Notes under the pieces: generated by a model | Told to the model about the DNA's origin: nothing | The model's input: only the letters and a program-made list of their open reading frames with translations | Database searches by the model: none | From: Bdellovibrionaceae bacterium UBA1609 | GTDB lineage: Bacteria > Bdellovibrionota > Bdellovibrionia > Bdellovibrionales > UBA1609 | Reading direction: 5' to 3' | DNA length: 64,000 bases | Assembly (NCBI GenBank): GCA_002321895.1 | Contig: DCMZ01000014.1 | Span: forward strand, 42,048-106,047 | Shown: in pieces, positions 36,472 through 44,648 of the stretch | Layout of the letters: each line of letters starts with the position of its first letter | Numbering within the stretch: the stretch's first letter is position 1 | Position numbers and translations under genes: made by a program

Positions 36472-37197
36472 TTACAGAACCGGAACCTGGCTTCCTGGCC
36501 CAACGCCAGTGCGTAGTATATCACCATTGCTTCGCACACAAGTCGGTACAAAAATGTCGAACCTCTCAATCCCATCTTTATCCGTTCCGGAAAAAGGGGA
36601 AGCATAAGTCGCTGTCGCCTGCGAGCAACTGTACTCTTTGGTTTGATTATTAAATACGAGAGAAGCGCAAACTCCTTGGGCTTCACTTACAACAGATCCT
36701 TCTTGGCTCGTCGACATAGAAACTGATTCTGCAATTATCCCAATTCTTAAAAGGTAATCGCTACACTTTTCTCCAACGCGACCTATGAGTTCTTGCTTCT
36801 CTAAATAATTATCTATCTGCTGAATGCGGGGCTTTATAACATTGTAAGCTTCCGTTGAATCAGTCGGCTGTGGACTATAGTCGTCGTAGGACATCGCCAA
36901 ATAGATCATCTCTTCGGCCAGCTCCTCCACATCAACAGCCAGATCCAGATTACCATCACTGTCGCTATCAATTAGAAACGGGAGGTCCGTGCCGATATAG
37001 CTCACTTCGCTGACTTCTTTATAAGCCACCTGATTAGTTTCAACCCCATCTGCCTCTGCGGAACTTTCTGAACTCTGATCGGATTCAGATTGAACTGACC
37101 CCACAGGCTCAATCAGGCTTTCAGCACAGTTATTGTATCCAACAAGCACTATGGATGTAATCGCGACTGCGAAGACGAAGTTCATTTGTATTTTCAT
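36472..37197 (-). CDS. Exported protein with YNNC signature, unknown function
   Basis: A hydrophobic N-terminus ends in VGYNNCAES, the same kind of atypical lipobox as the proteins at 1722 and 26721. After an acidic Ser/Glu linker (residues 33-60) comes a roughly 180-residue domain with Cys pairs and a DSDSDGNLDLAVD segment resembling a calcium-binding loop. The family is not recognised. The ATG at 37197 follows GGGG with five-base spacing. It converges on the ABC-F gene. Confidence 0.7.
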   Translation of the reverse strand: MKIQMNFVFAVAITSIVLVGYNNCAESLIEPVGSVQSESDQSSESSAEADGVETNQVAYKEVSEVSYIGTDLPFLIDSDSDGNLDLAVDVEELAEEMIYLAMSYDDYSPQPTDSTEAYNVIKPRIQQIDNYLEKQELIGRVGEKCSDYLLRIGIIAESVSMSTSQEGSVVSEAQGVCASLVFNNQTKEYSCSQATATYASPFSGTDKDGIERFDIFVPTCVRSNGDILRTGVGPGSQVPVL

Positions 37198-37355
37198 GTT
37201 TACCCCACTGATTACTTAAAGATAGAGCAAAGGCTATACCTAAAAAGTGTGGTTGAAATCACTTAAGTTTCTCATTTTGATACACGAAATTACTGTTGAG
37301 TCAGTTGCACATATTCAAGATTATGACACGTACAATACTTATTGATCGGAGTGGT

Positions 37356-37646
37356 CTATCCCAAACTCCCTGTATACGGAGCTCTACTAGACTTACCCGT
37401 ATCAGGCTTTCCATATAACTCAGAGTGTAGTTTAAGAGCTAAGTTACCCGCTTCAGACTTAACTAAGTAGGCCGGTCGCTCTGGAGTACCATTACGGGTG
37501 ATGTTTTTTCCCTTTATCTTTTTAGTTATGGATACCTTATAAACTTCCATCACCTCACCATGAACTTCACCTTTGAACCACTTCCAAATGACCTTATCTC
37601 CTACTGTATAAACATTATTTAGCACAAATGACTCCTTCAAATTCAT
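37356..37646 (-). CDS. DUF2945 / hypervirulence-associated TUDOR-like protein
   Basis: The 96-residue sequence has the DUF2945 pattern: VGDKVIWKWFKGEVHGEVMEVY, then KIKGKNITRNGTPERPAYLVK and LALKLHSEL. This small SH3/Tudor-like fold is widespread in bacteria and fungi, with a role not established. It lies divergently from the DCC operon, with its start about 40 bases from a 30-bp palindrome, so one regulator could act on both sides. Confidence 0.85.
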   Translation of the reverse strand: MNLKESFVLNNVYTVGDKVIWKWFKGEVHGEVMEVYKVSITKKIKGKNITRNGTPERPAYLVKSEAGNLALKLHSELYGKPDTGKSSRAPYTGSLG

Positions 37647-37683
37647 TGTGACTCTACTTGCGCATAATATTATCCCAAGTTGA

Positions 37684-37713
37684 TAAATTGTTCAAGATAT
37701 CTTGAACAATTTA
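37684..37713. promoter_or_regulatory. 30-bp perfect palindrome, likely GbsR/MarR operator
   Basis: The arms run from TAAATTGTTCAAGAT to ATCTTGAACAATTTA with no central spacer. It lies upstream of the DCC/GbsR/methyltransferase operon and overlaps a probable -35 box. A MarR-type dimer is the natural ligand because the operon encodes one. Confidence 0.75.
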
Positions 37714-37730
37714 AGCCCACTTGATAGTAT
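37703..37730 (+). promoter_or_regulatory. Promoter of the DCC operon
   Basis: TTGAAC (37703-37708) and TAGTAT (37725-37730) are 16 bases apart, with a likely start point about 37737. The -35 sits in the right arm of the palindrome, so bound repressor would block RNA polymerase. Confidence 0.5.
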
Positions 37731-37747
37731 TTAACTAGGAGGTAAAA

Positions 37748-38140
37748 ATGGACGAGATTTCATTAACAGTGTTTTACGATGGACTCTGCCCTATTTGTTC
37801 TAAGGAAATAAATACCTATAAAAAATGGGATGATTCTAACCTTTTACAGCTAATTGATATTTCTAACCCGGAATTCAACGCCAAGGATTACGACCTCAAC
37901 TCCAATGAGGTTCACGAGGTATTTCATGTGAAAGATCAAAACGGAGACGTTTTCACTGGAGTGGATGGGTTTGTTAAAATATGGGAAACTCTGGACATAT
38001 TCTCTCCACTTCAAAAAGTCGCTGGCTCTTCCATAGGAAGGCCCGTGTTGGAATTTGGCTATAAAGCTTTTGCTCGACATATTCGCCCTCGGATCACACG
38101 ATCTCAATGTAACGGTGAAGTGTGTACACCCAAGGTTTAA
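37748..38140 (+). CDS. DCC-family thiol-disulfide protein (DUF393)
   Basis: DGLCPIC places the DxLCPxC redox motif at residues 11-17, followed by a thioredoxin-like core and GVDGFVKIWETL, all typical of DUF393 (DCC family). These are putative thiol-disulfide oxidoreductases of unknown partner. The ATG follows AGGAGGTAAAA, an excellent ribosome binding site. It is the first gene of a three-gene operon with a GbsR-type regulator and a methyltransferase; C14 and C17 would be the active pair. Confidence 0.88.
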   Translation: MDEISLTVFYDGLCPICSKEINTYKKWDDSNLLQLIDISNPEFNAKDYDLNSNEVHEVFHVKDQNGDVFTGVDGFVKIWETLDIFSPLQKVAGSSIGRPVLEFGYKAFARHIRPRITRSQCNGEVCTPKV

Positions 38141-38142
38141 GC

Positions 38143-38670
38143 ATGAGGAATAAAATGGATAAAGACCTTCCCCCTCAACAGCTTTTGCAAGTGGCTGAGT
38201 CGGTGGGACGATTTATAGAGTATTGGGGCTTTAAGAAAATTCATGGCCAGATTTGGACTTTGATATTTCTAGCGGATCGACCGGTAGATGCGAATTATTT
38301 GAAACACTCCCTTTCCGTCTCAAAAGCCCTTGTAAGTATGAGTTTAAAGGACTTAATTCACTACAATGTGGTCTATGAAACCGAAAAAACTGGAGCCACA
38401 CAAACCTATATGGCAAATACTAATATTTATTCAATAATCATCGACGTTCTTATGCAAAGGGAAAGTAAACTTTTAGGTGAAGTAAAAATATTGATTAATG
38501 ATTTACTACAAATCCCTAAAACCCATCGTGAAGACTACGCCACATCGGATCGAATAAATGAACTACAAAAGATGACCAAAACCGCTGACATGGCCTTAAA
38601 GGCCTTTTTTAAAGTCAGGAATTTGGATTTAAAGAGCTTAAAATCTGCACTACAACTGAAAAGGGCATAA
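38143..38670 (+). CDS. GbsR/MarR-family transcriptional regulator
   Basis: The 175-residue winged-helix protein has the GbsR-type pattern: SVGRFIEYWGFKKIHGQIWTLIFLADRPVDANYLKHSLSVSKALVSMSLKDLIHYNVV, then a helical dimerisation tail. The start at ATG 38143 is two bases after the DCC stop, with AAGG seven bases upstream. It most likely binds the 30-bp palindrome upstream and represses its own operon. GbsR relatives sense choline or other small molecules; the effector here is unknown. Confidence 0.85.
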   Translation: MRNKMDKDLPPQQLLQVAESVGRFIEYWGFKKIHGQIWTLIFLADRPVDANYLKHSLSVSKALVSMSLKDLIHYNVVYETEKTGATQTYMANTNIYSIIIDVLMQRESKLLGEVKILINDLLQIPKTHREDYATSDRINELQKMTKTADMALKAFFKVRNLDLKSLKSALQLKRA

Positions 38671-38671
38671 A

Positions 38672-39706
38672 ATGATCTCTGAAGCATTTGATCAAATTAA
38701 ATACAGAACTCTCGCTTATGCCCGCTTGGCATTGTATTCATTGGAGTCACTCCCCATACAGTGGAGCCGAAGATGGATTGATCAGAATTCCATCCCTCCC
38801 AGTGAGTTACCTAAAAGTCGGCATCAAGACTTGCTTCAGTCTTTTGAGTCTATGGTTAGAAAAGATATCGCCAACATCAGGCAAGGCCTTTACACCTCTG
38901 ACTTGGTTGGCCCTGAAAACCCAACGCAACACCTTTCTCGATACCTAAAAATTTTCACCGATTCTTTGTTTAGCTCCTACAGAAAATCCCTGGGAGTGAA
39001 TAAACATTTTTCTGAAGAAGCTTCAGTACATCTAGAAGACCTACCCGACTACTATAAAAGGAACTTTCATTTTCAAACCGATGGGTACCTTAGCGAGCAG
39101 TCAGCGCAGTTTTATGGCCATCAAACAGAAATTCTATTTCGCGGAACTCTTGATCTTATGCGCCGATCTCTTCTAGGAGGTGTTCTACGAGAAATCCAAG
39201 AATCTAATGGCCCACTACACCTTCTTGAATTGGGATGTGGAGCTGGGGAACTCACTCGAATATTAGCTCAATCTGGGGAACAGGTAAAAATACATGCCAT
39301 TGACCTCAGTCAGCCCTATCTAGAGATGGCCCAATCAAGATCCTATTCAAATAGTAATGTCACTTTTCAAAGGGCGGATGCTGAAACTTATTCCTCCTCA
39401 GAGAAATACGATTACATATTCTCAGGGTACATGTTTCACGAGCTTCCTGATGATGTTCGCAGGGCGATTGTTGAAAATGCATTTTCTCTACTCAAGCCGG
39501 GAGGAAAATTCGTGCTACTCGACTCCCTTCAGAAGGACGACGACTCTAGGTTCAACTGGGCGCTGGAGCAGTTTCCTAAACAGTTTCATGAGCCATTCTA
39601 TAAGAATTATATCGCCAAGCCCCTGGAACCGTTAATGAAAAAACACTTTTCGGATGTTACCACAGAAGTGGCCTTTTTATCCAAAGCGATAACGGCCAAG
39701 AAGTAA
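38672..39706 (+). CDS. Class I SAM-dependent methyltransferase
   Basis: The Rossmann methyltransferase core starts near residue 185: LLELGCGAGELTRIL binds S-adenosylmethionine, followed by HAIDLSQPYLEMA, DAETYSS and LLKPGGKFVLLDSL. The 180-residue N-terminal region is helical and not recognised; it may bind the substrate. Its ATG follows the GbsR stop by one base, so it is translated with the regulator. Pairing with a thiol-redox protein could point to methylation of a thiol or a quinone-like acceptor; this is speculation. Confidence 0.82.
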   Translation: MISEAFDQIKYRTLAYARLALYSLESLPIQWSRRWIDQNSIPPSELPKSRHQDLLQSFESMVRKDIANIRQGLYTSDLVGPENPTQHLSRYLKIFTDSLFSSYRKSLGVNKHFSEEASVHLEDLPDYYKRNFHFQTDGYLSEQSAQFYGHQTEILFRGTLDLMRRSLLGGVLREIQESNGPLHLLELGCGAGELTRILAQSGEQVKIHAIDLSQPYLEMAQSRSYSNSNVTFQRADAETYSSSEKYDYIFSGYMFHELPDDVRRAIVENAFSLLKPGGKFVLLDSLQKDDDSRFNWALEQFPKQFHEPFYKNYIAKPLEPLMKKHFSDVTTEVAFLSKAITAKK

Positions 39707-39809
39707 GTCGTATATTTTATTCTCAAAAGGAGGCTATCCGCCACTAGCTATTGGCCTTTACCATGCACGTTGATATAATAGCTCCTCACTCCCAATGTAG
39801 AGGAATATA

Positions 39810-40337
39810 ATGAATCCCTGGCATGATGTTAAACCCGGCCCAAACGCTCCTGATGAAGTCACCGCAATCATTGAAGTTCCTAAAGGATCTAAGAATAAAT
39901 ATGAACTGGATAAAGAAAGCGGAATGCTAATGGTCGATCGTGTCCTTTTTAGCTCCGTGCACTACCCTGCCAACTATGGATTTATCCCTAAGACCTACTG
40001 TGATGACGGAGACCCTTTAGATATTCTTGTTTTAGGCCAGGAGAGCGTTTACCCCATGACACTTATGACAGCTATTCCAATAGGGGTAATGAAAATGATC
40101 GACGAAGGTGAAGCGGACGATAAAGTCATTGCCGTTCACGCCCACGACCCTGAATACTGCCATTTTAGATCCATTGATGAACTGCCTAATCACCGAATGG
40201 CTGAGGTACAAAGGTTTTTTGAAGACTATAAAGCTCTCGAAAACAAGTCCGTAGTGGTAGAGGAGTTTCTTGGTCCCTCGGAAACGAAAAAAATCATCCT
40301 AGAGAGCATTGAATATTACAATCGAAAATTTAAGTGA
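39810..40337 (+). CDS. ppa: Inorganic pyrophosphatase
   Basis: Family I soluble pyrophosphatase. The metal-binding signature DDGDPLDILVL (about 65-75), NPWHDV at the N-terminus, HYPANYGFIPKTY and ALENKSVVVEEFLG are all present. Length (175) is the normal bacterial size. It pulls many biosynthetic reactions forward by hydrolysing pyrophosphate. It stands alone between the methyltransferase operon and a convergent exported protein gene. Confidence 0.96.
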   Translation: MNPWHDVKPGPNAPDEVTAIIEVPKGSKNKYELDKESGMLMVDRVLFSSVHYPANYGFIPKTYCDDGDPLDILVLGQESVYPMTLMTAIPIGVMKMIDEGEADDKVIAVHAHDPEYCHFRSIDELPNHRMAEVQRFFEDYKALENKSVVVEEFLGPSETKKIILESIEYYNRKFK

Positions 40338-40350
40338 TCGCGCATTAGAT

Positions 40351-41220
40351 CTATGGGTAGATGTAGTTGTTGAGTAAACGTAAATCATCTAGCCCCTTGT
40401 AGAAACTAGTGCCCTCTAACCGCTCCCAGAGTAAGTCAGAAAACACTTTAGAAATTCCATTAACTCCACTTCGATCTCTGTTTCGTAAAATATTGAAATG
40501 ATTCTTTCCGGCCGCTTGCATTTCAGGAGATGAGAAAATGGAACTGTATATAGCGCCTAACTCTTCTAGCTTCACTTTTATAGGATAGGATTCAGGGCTG
40601 TCCCAATATTTAACCAGTCGATCCATGGATTCCAGACTTGCAAACTGGTGTAACCTATTTGAGTCAAATCTAGAATTGCCCCGATCAGAAAACTGAGATC
40701 TCTCTAAAAACCGCCTTATCTCTAAATATCCAGAAACAGGCTTTCCTAGAGGATCCAGCTGATCAATTATTATTGCCAGTCTCTGAAGAGTCTTAATTTG
40801 ATGGTGCACCATCAATCCCACCAAACGATTCATCGGCAGAATGGTATTTCCATCGGAATCGATGACATTCCTGGCTTTAATTGCCCGCTCTTCTCTCACG
40901 TTTTTAGGTCGGAGGTAACGAAAGGGTACATTAAATTTCTTATGAAGTTCGTTCATTCGACCTGCAACCATTAACATTTCGTTCACATTCGGTTGCCTCA
41001 AGAAATCTCTGGGATGCAATTCCCCACTGACTATAGAAGAGAGCATTGCTACTTCAATCAATTCGTCATTCTGCGGAAATCTACCATTTGCTGTGGACTG
41101 GATTCGAACAGAGTACCCCACCTCTGAAAAGAGAAAGGAGCATTTATTCTTTAGAATCCCTGCCTCCACCTGTAGACCCGAAACAAGTAAAAATGAAAGT
41201 ATTGTCAAAAGCTTAGCCAT
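40351..41220 (-). CDS. Exported protein of unknown function
   Basis: A signal peptide (1-20, MAKLLTILSFLLVSGLQVEA) and about 270 residues of mostly helical sequence with an LHP/FLRQPNVNEM segment. No family was recognised. I moved the start from the longer frame at 41289 to ATG 41220, because this begins a clean signal peptide. It is close behind a dienelactone hydrolase gene on the same strand (80 bases). Confidence 0.65.
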   Translation of the reverse strand: MAKLLTILSFLLVSGLQVEAGILKNKCSFLFSEVGYSVRIQSTANGRFPQNDELIEVAMLSSIVSGELHPRDFLRQPNVNEMLMVAGRMNELHKKFNVPFRYLRPKNVREERAIKARNVIDSDGNTILPMNRLVGLMVHHQIKTLQRLAIIIDQLDPLGKPVSGYLEIRRFLERSQFSDRGNSRFDSNRLHQFASLESMDRLVKYWDSPESYPIKVKLEELGAIYSSIFSSPEMQAAGKNHFNILRNRDRSGVNGISKVFSDLLWERLEGTSFYKGLDDLRLLNNYIYP

Positions 41221-41292
41221 TGAGTGTAACTCAGATACAACTGATGAGTTTTCAAACTTAAACTTACACATACCCTCTATAGATAACAATCT

Positions 41293-42012
41293 TTATGCCG
41301 AAAGCTTCTCACCTGCATGAAAAAACTGGTAAATCGCCGACCATGCCGATTTTGCAGAATGCTCATTATACTCCACTCCCAATTCCGGCAAATTGGCACC
41401 CTCCAGAGTAAATGCATGTTTGGTTTTCCCAAATATTTGAGCACTCCACTCACACCGTTTAGCTGTCAGTTCTTCAAAGAAACTATTCAGATCTTTAGGT
41501 TTGGCTACGGGGTCCTCCCAACCGTGCAGCAAAAGGACTTCACTCTCAATTTTGCTCGGCATTTCCAAATTCTCCGGGGCATTGAGAATACTGTGAACTG
41601 CCACTGTTTTAACCAAGCCCGAGGGATTGAGCCTTGCTAGATCCAAAACACAGAGGCCTCCAAAGCAAAAGCCCAAAGCATACATTTTTGTAGCATCCAC
41701 TCCGTCAATTCTTTGTGCTGTTTCAAACCCTTTTAACAAACGGCGATGGAGCATATTTCGGTCCGCCATGAACGGAGCCATTAAGGCTGAGTTATCCCCA
41801 TCAATCTTCCCTCGGATTCCCTTTCCATATACATCTATCGAAAATACATGAATCCCTCTCAATGCGAGATCGCGGGCGATACTGTAGATTATCTCATTGG
41901 GACCATCCCAAGCATGACCTAAGATAATACATGGCCTTACACCTCCTCCAGTTGCTTCAAAAAAATTCCCTTCAAATACCTCAGCGCCTTCATAATATTC
42001 AATGGCTTCCAT
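41293..42012 (-). CDS. Dienelactone hydrolase family protein
   Basis: The fold is alpha/beta hydrolase with a Cys nucleophile at residue 116 in GFCFGGL, the signature of dienelactone hydrolases, then an Asp in LLHGWEDP and a His in KTKHAFT. ILGHAWDG near 30 supplies the oxyanion hole. The family hydrolyses enol lactones from chlorocatechol breakdown, but many members have other ester substrates. A TetR regulator faces it across 60 bases and an 18-bp palindrome. Confidence 0.9.
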   Translation of the reverse strand: MEAIEYYEGAEVFEGNFFEATGGGVRPCIILGHAWDGPNEIIYSIARDLALRGIHVFSIDVYGKGIRGKIDGDNSALMAPFMADRNMLHRRLLKGFETAQRIDGVDATKMYALGFCFGGLCVLDLARLNPSGLVKTVAVHSILNAPENLEMPSKIESEVLLLHGWEDPVAKPKDLNSFFEELTAKRCEWSAQIFGKTKHAFTLEGANLPELGVEYNEHSAKSAWSAIYQFFHAGEKLSA

Positions 42013-42042
42013 TGATTTTTCTCCCTGTTAGCATTTATTATA

Positions 42043-42060
42043 AGTAAATGACTATTTACT
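42043..42060. promoter_or_regulatory. TetR operator between dlh and tetR
   Basis: AGTAAAT-GACT-ATTTACT is a perfect seven-base-arm inverted repeat in the short gap between divergent genes, 14 bases from the tetR ATG. Confidence 0.65.
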
Positions 42061-42073
42061 AAAAAGGATTACG

Positions 42074-42658
42074 ATGAGAACCAAAAATCTTAGTGATTCC
42101 GAAGTGTTAGATCTCGCATTCGACGTCATTTCCAGGGAAGGTTTTGATTCATTTACTTTAAAACAGGTTGGTCACGCCACCCATCTCTCGCCCTCAAGCT
42201 TGATTAAGCGTTTTAAAAACAAGAAGAACCTGGCTCAGTTAGCAAGGGATCACAGATGGGATAAAAATCTTTCTCTAGATGTTCAGCGCAGTGGTTACAA
42301 AGAGAAAGGAATTGCGGGACTTTTTAAGATGGTCGAAATCATCGGAGAAAGCGTAAAGTCTTATAGGCTAGGAGAGCATGCTCGATGGCTAGGAACAGAG
42401 TCTCTCCACCCAAAATCTAAAAAGAAAGTTTCAAAATATTTCTCAACAACAAGATCAATCCTTCAAGGGCATATCACTGAGGCACAGCTAGAAAGAAGGC
42501 TAGATACGAATATTGATCCTGAAGCGCTAGCTCTTAATCTCGAAGCTTTTATTCAAGGGGTGATTTTTCAGTTTATATTCCTACCGGATAGGTGTGGCAT
42601 TAAATCTATTCTCAATGAACGCGTAAACTTCTTTTTAAATCCCTATCTACGGACTTAG
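42074..42658 (+). CDS. TetR-family repressor
   Basis: The N-terminal HTH spans about residues 11-50 (VLDLAFDVISREGFDSFTLKQVGHATHLSPSSLIKRFKNKKNLAQ), followed by a helical ligand domain. It faces the dienelactone hydrolase gene with a palindrome between the two starts, so it most likely represses that gene and itself. The inducer is unknown; it is expected to relate to the hydrolase substrate. Confidence 0.9.
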   Translation: MRTKNLSDSEVLDLAFDVISREGFDSFTLKQVGHATHLSPSSLIKRFKNKKNLAQLARDHRWDKNLSLDVQRSGYKEKGIAGLFKMVEIIGESVKSYRLGEHARWLGTESLHPKSKKKVSKYFSTTRSILQGHITEAQLERRLDTNIDPEALALNLEAFIQGVIFQFIFLPDRCGIKSILNERVNFFLNPYLRT

Positions 42659-42786
42659 ACATATATAGGTCTGGCGGCCAATCTCCTTCCTAGAAAAATT
42701 ATTAACAGAATACCCACAAAAGCGTAAAAACATACTGTCCTCCAACCAAAAACTGATTTCGATCTGAAACCACCTCCTGGGAACGA
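42655..42786 (-). other. Short hydrophobic open frame without a normal start
   Basis: A 43-codon open frame on the minus strand ends at TAA 42655-42657. It reads GWRTVCFYAFVGILLIIFLG near its middle, a likely single membrane helix, with an arginine pair after. AGGAGGT lies upstream, but no ATG, GTG or TTG follows it in frame. It may be a decayed small membrane protein or chance. Confidence 0.2.
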
Positions 42787-42879
42787 TTACAAACTGTACT
42801 GGACCTGTATTGTGAATACCTAGTTTTAAAGCAATAATTAATAACTACGGATACCCCCCAAACCGGAGGCAATTAAAAA

Positions 42880-43626
42880 ATGATCCCTTCCATTTTTGAA
42901 AAAGATTATGAGGTCAATAGCGTTAACATCAACATGAATAAAAGACTTGGACTTTATGGGATGCTCGGCATCCTACAAGATGTAGGTACCATCCATGCAG
43001 ACCTTACAGGCGTAGGCTATGAAGACATGGTAAAAAACAACGCCTTCTGGGTCTTTACCCAACAAAAGCTAAAAATGAATCAATGGCCAAAATGGCAAGA
43101 CACTATAAATGTAAAAACATGGCCACGAAAAGTTAAAGGACTCAAGGCGTACCGAGACTATACCATTCATTTAGGAGATCAACTGATCGGGGAATCCGTT
43201 GCCACCTTTATGGTTTTAGACGGAACCAGCCGCAGACCTGTCGCCCCTCAACTGGAAGAAAAGTTTCTGCAAAGTATTCCTGAAAAGGAACTCGATATTC
43301 TGCCTGAAAAGATAAAAGTTCCGGATAACATGAAAGTGGAGCACACTTTAGTTGTCAGAAATAGTGATCTAGATATGAATAACCACGTGAACAATACCAA
43401 GTACTCGCAGTGGATACTAGATACCATCCCAATCAAATATCACAAAAACTTTGTTGTTCGAGAGTTTGATATTAACTTCGTTTCCGAAACTCACCTAGGA
43501 GATGAAATTGATGTTTACATGATCAAAGAAGAGGACTCTTCTATCATTAAGTCTTTTTATCAAGGCGTAAGAAGATCTGACGGAAAAGTGGTCTTTAGCT
43601 CCCATATTACTGGCGTTGAGATTTAG
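42880..43626 (+). CDS. Acyl-ACP thioesterase
   Basis: The 248-residue protein is a double hotdog. The first half has NMNKRLGLYGMLGILQDVGTIHADLTG and VFTQQKLKM; the second carries the key segment SDLDMNNHVNNTKYSQWILD, as in FatA/FatB-type enzymes. It releases fatty acids from acyl carrier protein. It follows a GGAGG ribosome binding site. The gene overlaps the next by 11 bases if the latter starts at 43616. Confidence 0.9.
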   Translation: MIPSIFEKDYEVNSVNINMNKRLGLYGMLGILQDVGTIHADLTGVGYEDMVKNNAFWVFTQQKLKMNQWPKWQDTINVKTWPRKVKGLKAYRDYTIHLGDQLIGESVATFMVLDGTSRRPVAPQLEEKFLQSIPEKELDILPEKIKVPDNMKVEHTLVVRNSDLDMNNHVNNTKYSQWILDTIPIKYHKNFVVREFDINFVSETHLGDEIDVYMIKEEDSSIIKSFYQGVRRSDGKVVFSSHITGVEI

Positions 43627-43846
43627 TTTGAAAATCAATGTTCAAGTAAAGACAAGATCTAAGATCGAGTCAGTGGAAAAACAATTAGATGGTTCTTATT
43701 TAGTTCGGGTGAATGTCCCACCGGTAGAAGGCAAAGCCAATAAACGAATTATAGAGCTTTTGTCGAAATATTTAAAAATCCCCAAGTCTAATATTGAACT
43801 CATCAGTGGACCTAAGAGTAAAATTAAAGTATTCAAGATTCATTAG
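43616..43846 (+). CDS. DUF167 / YggU-family protein
   Basis: The sequence RSKIESVEKQ-x4-YLVRVNVPPVEGKANKRIIELLSKYLKIPKSNIELISGPKSKIK is the DUF167 family pattern. Members are small, conserved and uncharacterised, often near pilT or YggT genes. Starts at TTG 43616 (overlapping the previous gene) or TTG 43628 are both possible; neither has a good ribosome binding site. Translation is probably coupled to the thioesterase. Confidence 0.9.
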   Translation: MRFSLKINVQVKTRSKIESVEKQLDGSYLVRVNVPPVEGKANKRIIELLSKYLKIPKSNIELISGPKSKIKVFKIH

Positions 43847-43888
43847 GGCTCTGATCGGCCATACATCAAATAGGCATTAAGGACATAA

Positions 43889-44164
43889 ATGGATTGGAAA
43901 ATATTTACGGCCACATTTGTAACTATATTTGTCGCTGAAATTGGCGACAAGACTCAGTTTGCTGCCATGGCGGCCGCCTCACAAACAAAATCGACCACGG
44001 CGGTTCTTTTAGCCACAGTTTTAGCGTTAGCCATAGCTGGCTCTTTAGGAGTCGCGGGTGGCACCCTATTGGGTAAATATATCGACCCGATCAAGATGAA
44101 GTATATCTCCGGAGGGGCCTTTATTGTTATGGGACTTTGGATACTTTTGAAAAAGGGCAGCTAG
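43889..44164 (+). CDS. TMEM165/GDT1-family membrane protein, single-repeat form
   Basis: The motif VAEIGDKTQFAAM (about 15-27) marks this family of manganese/calcium transporters. The protein is 91 residues with three hydrophobic helices, so it is one half of the usual two-repeat protein and must pair with itself or a partner. The start is ATG 43889 after AAGGACATAA. Homo-oligomers of such single-repeat members are common in bacteria. Confidence 0.88.
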   Translation: MDWKIFTATFVTIFVAEIGDKTQFAAMAAASQTKSTTAVLLATVLALAIAGSLGVAGGTLLGKYIDPIKMKYISGGAFIVMGLWILLKKGS

Positions 44165-44210
44165 AGTTTACCGTTTAACCACAACTCATTGGTAACTTTC
44201 TAAACTTCCC

Positions 44211-44576
44211 CTACTTCAACTTCTTCACTACTGAACATTTTAAATACATGGATCCATACCCAGGAACTTTACATGAAATATCATGACCATCCACAGGTTC
44301 ATCTAGCAAGCGAATATTTTTAACTTTTGTACCCGACTTAATGGTGTCTTTTCCCACCTTCAAATCTTTAATGGTGGCCACGGTATCCCCCGACTCCAGT
44401 TTAACTCCATTAGAATCTAGATAGTTCGGCACATCCTGGGATGATGAAGAGTCCGCGGCTCCCCCCATTTCATCAGGATTCCACTCATGAAAACATTCCG
44501 GACAAATCCATAGATTTCCGTCGAAGTAAGTGTTTTCTGATTCACACTGCGGGCAATTCTTAATTTCATCAGACAT
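44211..44576 (-). CDS. yjdM: YjdM/PhnA-type zinc-ribbon protein
   Basis: The N-terminal zinc ribbon CPQC-x15-CPEC is followed by a linker and the characteristic C-terminal domain (SNGVKLESGDTVATIKDLKVGKDTIKSGTKVKNIRLLDE). At 121 residues it is normal. YjdM was once linked to phosphonate use, but the family's role is unclear. It converges on the TMEM165 gene. Confidence 0.9.
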   Translation of the reverse strand: MSDEIKNCPQCESENTYFDGNLWICPECFHEWNPDEMGGAADSSSSQDVPNYLDSNGVKLESGDTVATIKDLKVGKDTIKSGTKVKNIRLLDEPVDGHDISCKVPGYGSMYLKCSVVKKLK

Positions 44577-44648
44577 ATCCTAGCCTATGCTTTCCACTCA
44601 CTAAAAGTCAAAACTGTTAATTTCTCTTTTCCATCTTTCCCATTAATC

